Shown here in pieces: positions 62,714 through 64,000 of a stretch of DNA of 64,000 nucleotides (positions within the stretch are counted from its first letter, which is position 1; the number at the start of each line of letters is the position of its first letter). The position numbers and the translations under genes were made by a program. The notes under the pieces were generated by a model, which was not told the DNA's origin, searched no databases, and saw only the letters and a list, made by a program, of their open reading frames with translations. Source of the stretch: Chitinophagaceae bacterium (GTDB lineage: Bacteria; Bacteroidota; Bacteroidia; Chitinophagales; Chitinophagaceae); NCBI GenBank assembly GCA_947447465.1, contig CANFKE010000016.1:1-64000 (forward strand). The letters run 5' to 3'.

Positions 62714-64000
62714 ATGAACAACGCGTATTTCGATTTTGCGGAACCAAAGAACGAACCGGTATTGAATTATGGCCCCGGTAGCCACGAAAGAAAAGAATTA
62801 CAAAAGGCACTGGCCGAATTGAAAGCCCAAAAGCGCGATATACCTATGTATATCGATGGTGAAGAGATACGTAATGGCGAAAAGAAGGATATATATCCAC
62901 CTCACGAAAAAGCTCATCTGCTGGGCCATTACTACCAGAGTAACGAAGAACATATACACCAGGCTATAGACTCAGCTCTGGCCGCTCGCGAAAGTTGGGC
63001 AGCTACAAGCTGGGAACATCGTGCCACCATTTTTCTGAAAGCTGCTGACCTGTTGGCAACTAAATATCGTTTCCGCATGAATGCGGCTACTATGCTCGGA
63101 CAGAGCAAAAATGCTTATCAGGCAGAGATCGACAGCGCATGTGAACTGATCGACTTCCTGCGTTTCAATGTGCATTTCCTCAGCCAGATATATAAACAAC
63201 AGCCGGTATCTTCTCCGGGTGTCAACAACCGTATGGAGTATCGCCCGCTCGAAGGTTTCATCCTTGCGGTAACACCTTTCAACTTCACGGCCATTGGTGG
63301 TAACTTGCCTACTGCGCCCGCTATGTGCGGCAACGTAGTAGTGTGGAAACCTGCAAATACGCAGATCTATTCTGCAAGTGTTTTCATGGAGATACTTATT
63401 GAAGCCGGAATACCAGATGGCGTTATCAACCTTATCTATCCTCCGGGTGCTATGGTCGGTGAGGTTTGCTATGCACACCCCGACTTCGCAGGCATTCACT
63501 TCACAGGCTCTACCGGCGTATTCCAGAGCATGTGGAAGAGCATTGGTGAAAATATTTCCCGCTACAAGTCTTACCCGCGTATTGTTGGTGAAACAGGTGG
63601 TAAAGACTTCGTTTTCGCTCACCCGTCTGCCAATGCTGCGGCTGTAGCTACTGGACTTGCTCGTGGCGCTTTCGAATTCCAAGGACAGAAATGCTCTGCA
63701 GCTTCACGCGCTTATCTGCCTTCTAATATTGCCGATGAGATCAAAGAAAAGCTGATCGCACAGGTAAAGACAATGAAGATGGGTCCGGTCGATGATTTCA
63801 CTAACTTCATCAATGCCGTTATTGATGAAAAGGCATTCAACAGCATTACTAAGTATATAGACAACGTAAAGAACAGCAACGGTGCTGCTAAGATCATTTG
63901 CGGTGGTAAATATGATAGCTCAAAGGGGTATTTCATTGAGCCTACTATCATCGAAACTACCGATGCTTCTTACAGCACGATGTGCGAAGAGATCTTCGGA
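62714..64000 (+). CDS. pruA: L-glutamate gamma-semialdehyde (P5C) dehydrogenase, 3' truncated by window
   Basis: Second step of proline catabolism: oxidation of P5C/glutamate semialdehyde to glutamate. The frame is open from the ATG at 62714 to the window end (429 codons seen). Aldehyde dehydrogenase features: VTPFNFTAIGGNLPTAPAM, VVWKPANTQIYSA, NAD-loop HFTGSTGVFQSMWK, catalytic Glu region VGETGGKDFVF and the catalytic Cys in GQKCSAASRAY. The N-terminal part (YGPGSHERKELQKALAEL) is that of the single-function PruA of Bacteroidota. The rest lies past the window. A promoter match lies at 62648-62655. Confidence 0.95.
   Translation, partial: MNNAYFDFAEPKNEPVLNYGPGSHERKELQKALAELKAQKRDIPMYIDGEEIRNGEKKDIYPPHEKAHLLGHYYQSNEEHIHQAIDSALAARESWAATSWEHRATIFLKAADLLATKYRFRMNAATMLGQSKNAYQAEIDSACELIDFLRFNVHFLSQIYKQQPVSSPGVNNRMEYRPLEGFILAVTPFNFTAIGGNLPTAPAMCGNVVVWKPANTQIYSASVFMEILIEAGIPDGVINLIYPPGAMVGEVCYAHPDFAGIHFTGSTGVFQSMWKSIGENISRYKSYPRIVGETGGKDFVFAHPSANAAAVATGLARGAFEFQGQKCSAASRAYLPSNIADEIKEKLIAQVKTMKMGPVDDFTNFINAVIDEKAFNSITKYIDNVKNSNGAAKIICGGKYDSSKGYFIEPTIIETTDASYSTMCEEIFG

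Noticed and set aside
62972..63682. Minus-strand frame of 236 codons at the right end
   Set aside because: It lies wholly inside pruA on the other strand, and pruA is well supported by catalytic motifs.

Overview
The window looks like chromosomal DNA of a Bacteroidota bacterium, most likely order Chitinophagales (Chitinophagaceae-like). Reasons: C-terminal domains of the type IX secretion kind, a GldE-like protein, IscX beside ferredoxin, a PafA-type phosphatase, a PSP1/RicT-like protein, leucine dehydrogenase, promoters of the Bacteroidota type (TAnnTTTG near -7, sometimes TTTG near -33) and no clear Shine-Dalgarno sequences. Several genes seem to start with TTG or GTG.

Layout. 1-4.4 kb: two POT-family peptide transporters, a VIT/CCC1 metal transporter and a small secreted protein. 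4.4-7.6 kb: housekeeping genes rplY, prs, fdx, iscX, kdsC. 7.7-11.8 kb, minus strand: a lipoprotein, an AlkD-like DNA glycosylase, an ArsR-SRPBCC pair with a visible double operator, and a RicT-like protein with a long Gln/Pro/Asn-rich tail. 12-15.5 kb: a secreted sorting-domain protein coupled to a TonB-dependent receptor. 15.6-18.4 kb: a signalling cluster of one LuxR-type response regulator and two histidine kinases. 18.5-27.3 kb: a secreted 791-aa protein with a possible caspase-like C-terminus, FeoB, an acyltransferase, an unpaired transketolase N-half and MutY. 27.4-38 kb: GldE, secreted proteins, an overlapping trmB / DUF5522 / alkyltransferase-like trio, an L,D-transpeptidase, FolK and several unassigned proteins. 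38-41.2 kb: an overlapping pnuC / PAP2 phosphatase / NadR-like kinase operon (nicotinamide riboside salvage), two tandem tRNA-Phe genes and lpxD. 41.2-42.1 kb: a non-coding region with two copies of a structured direct repeat. 42-54.6 kb: a large propeller sensor kinase, a hidden 59-aa Cys/Lys-rich secreted protein, leucine dehydrogenase, an alpha-oxoamine synthase, PafA phosphatase, a lipoprotein esterase, recF, pdhA and a TPR protein. 54.9-62.2 kb: a 2416-aa Ig-like repeat surface protein with a sorting domain. 62.7-64 kb: pruA, cut by the window end.

Most of the window is ordinary core genome; no prophage, CRISPR array, intact insertion sequence or defence island was seen. The points that most deserve a second look are the structured repeat pair at 41.7-42.0 kb, the putative caspase-like secreted protein, the PAP2 phosphatase inside the nicotinamide riboside operon, the shared acceptor-stem mismatch in both tRNA-Phe genes, the double ArsR operator, the long inverted repeat between the response regulator and the second kinase, and the hidden small Cys-rich protein. 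All functions are inferred from sequence reading alone; no database search was run.
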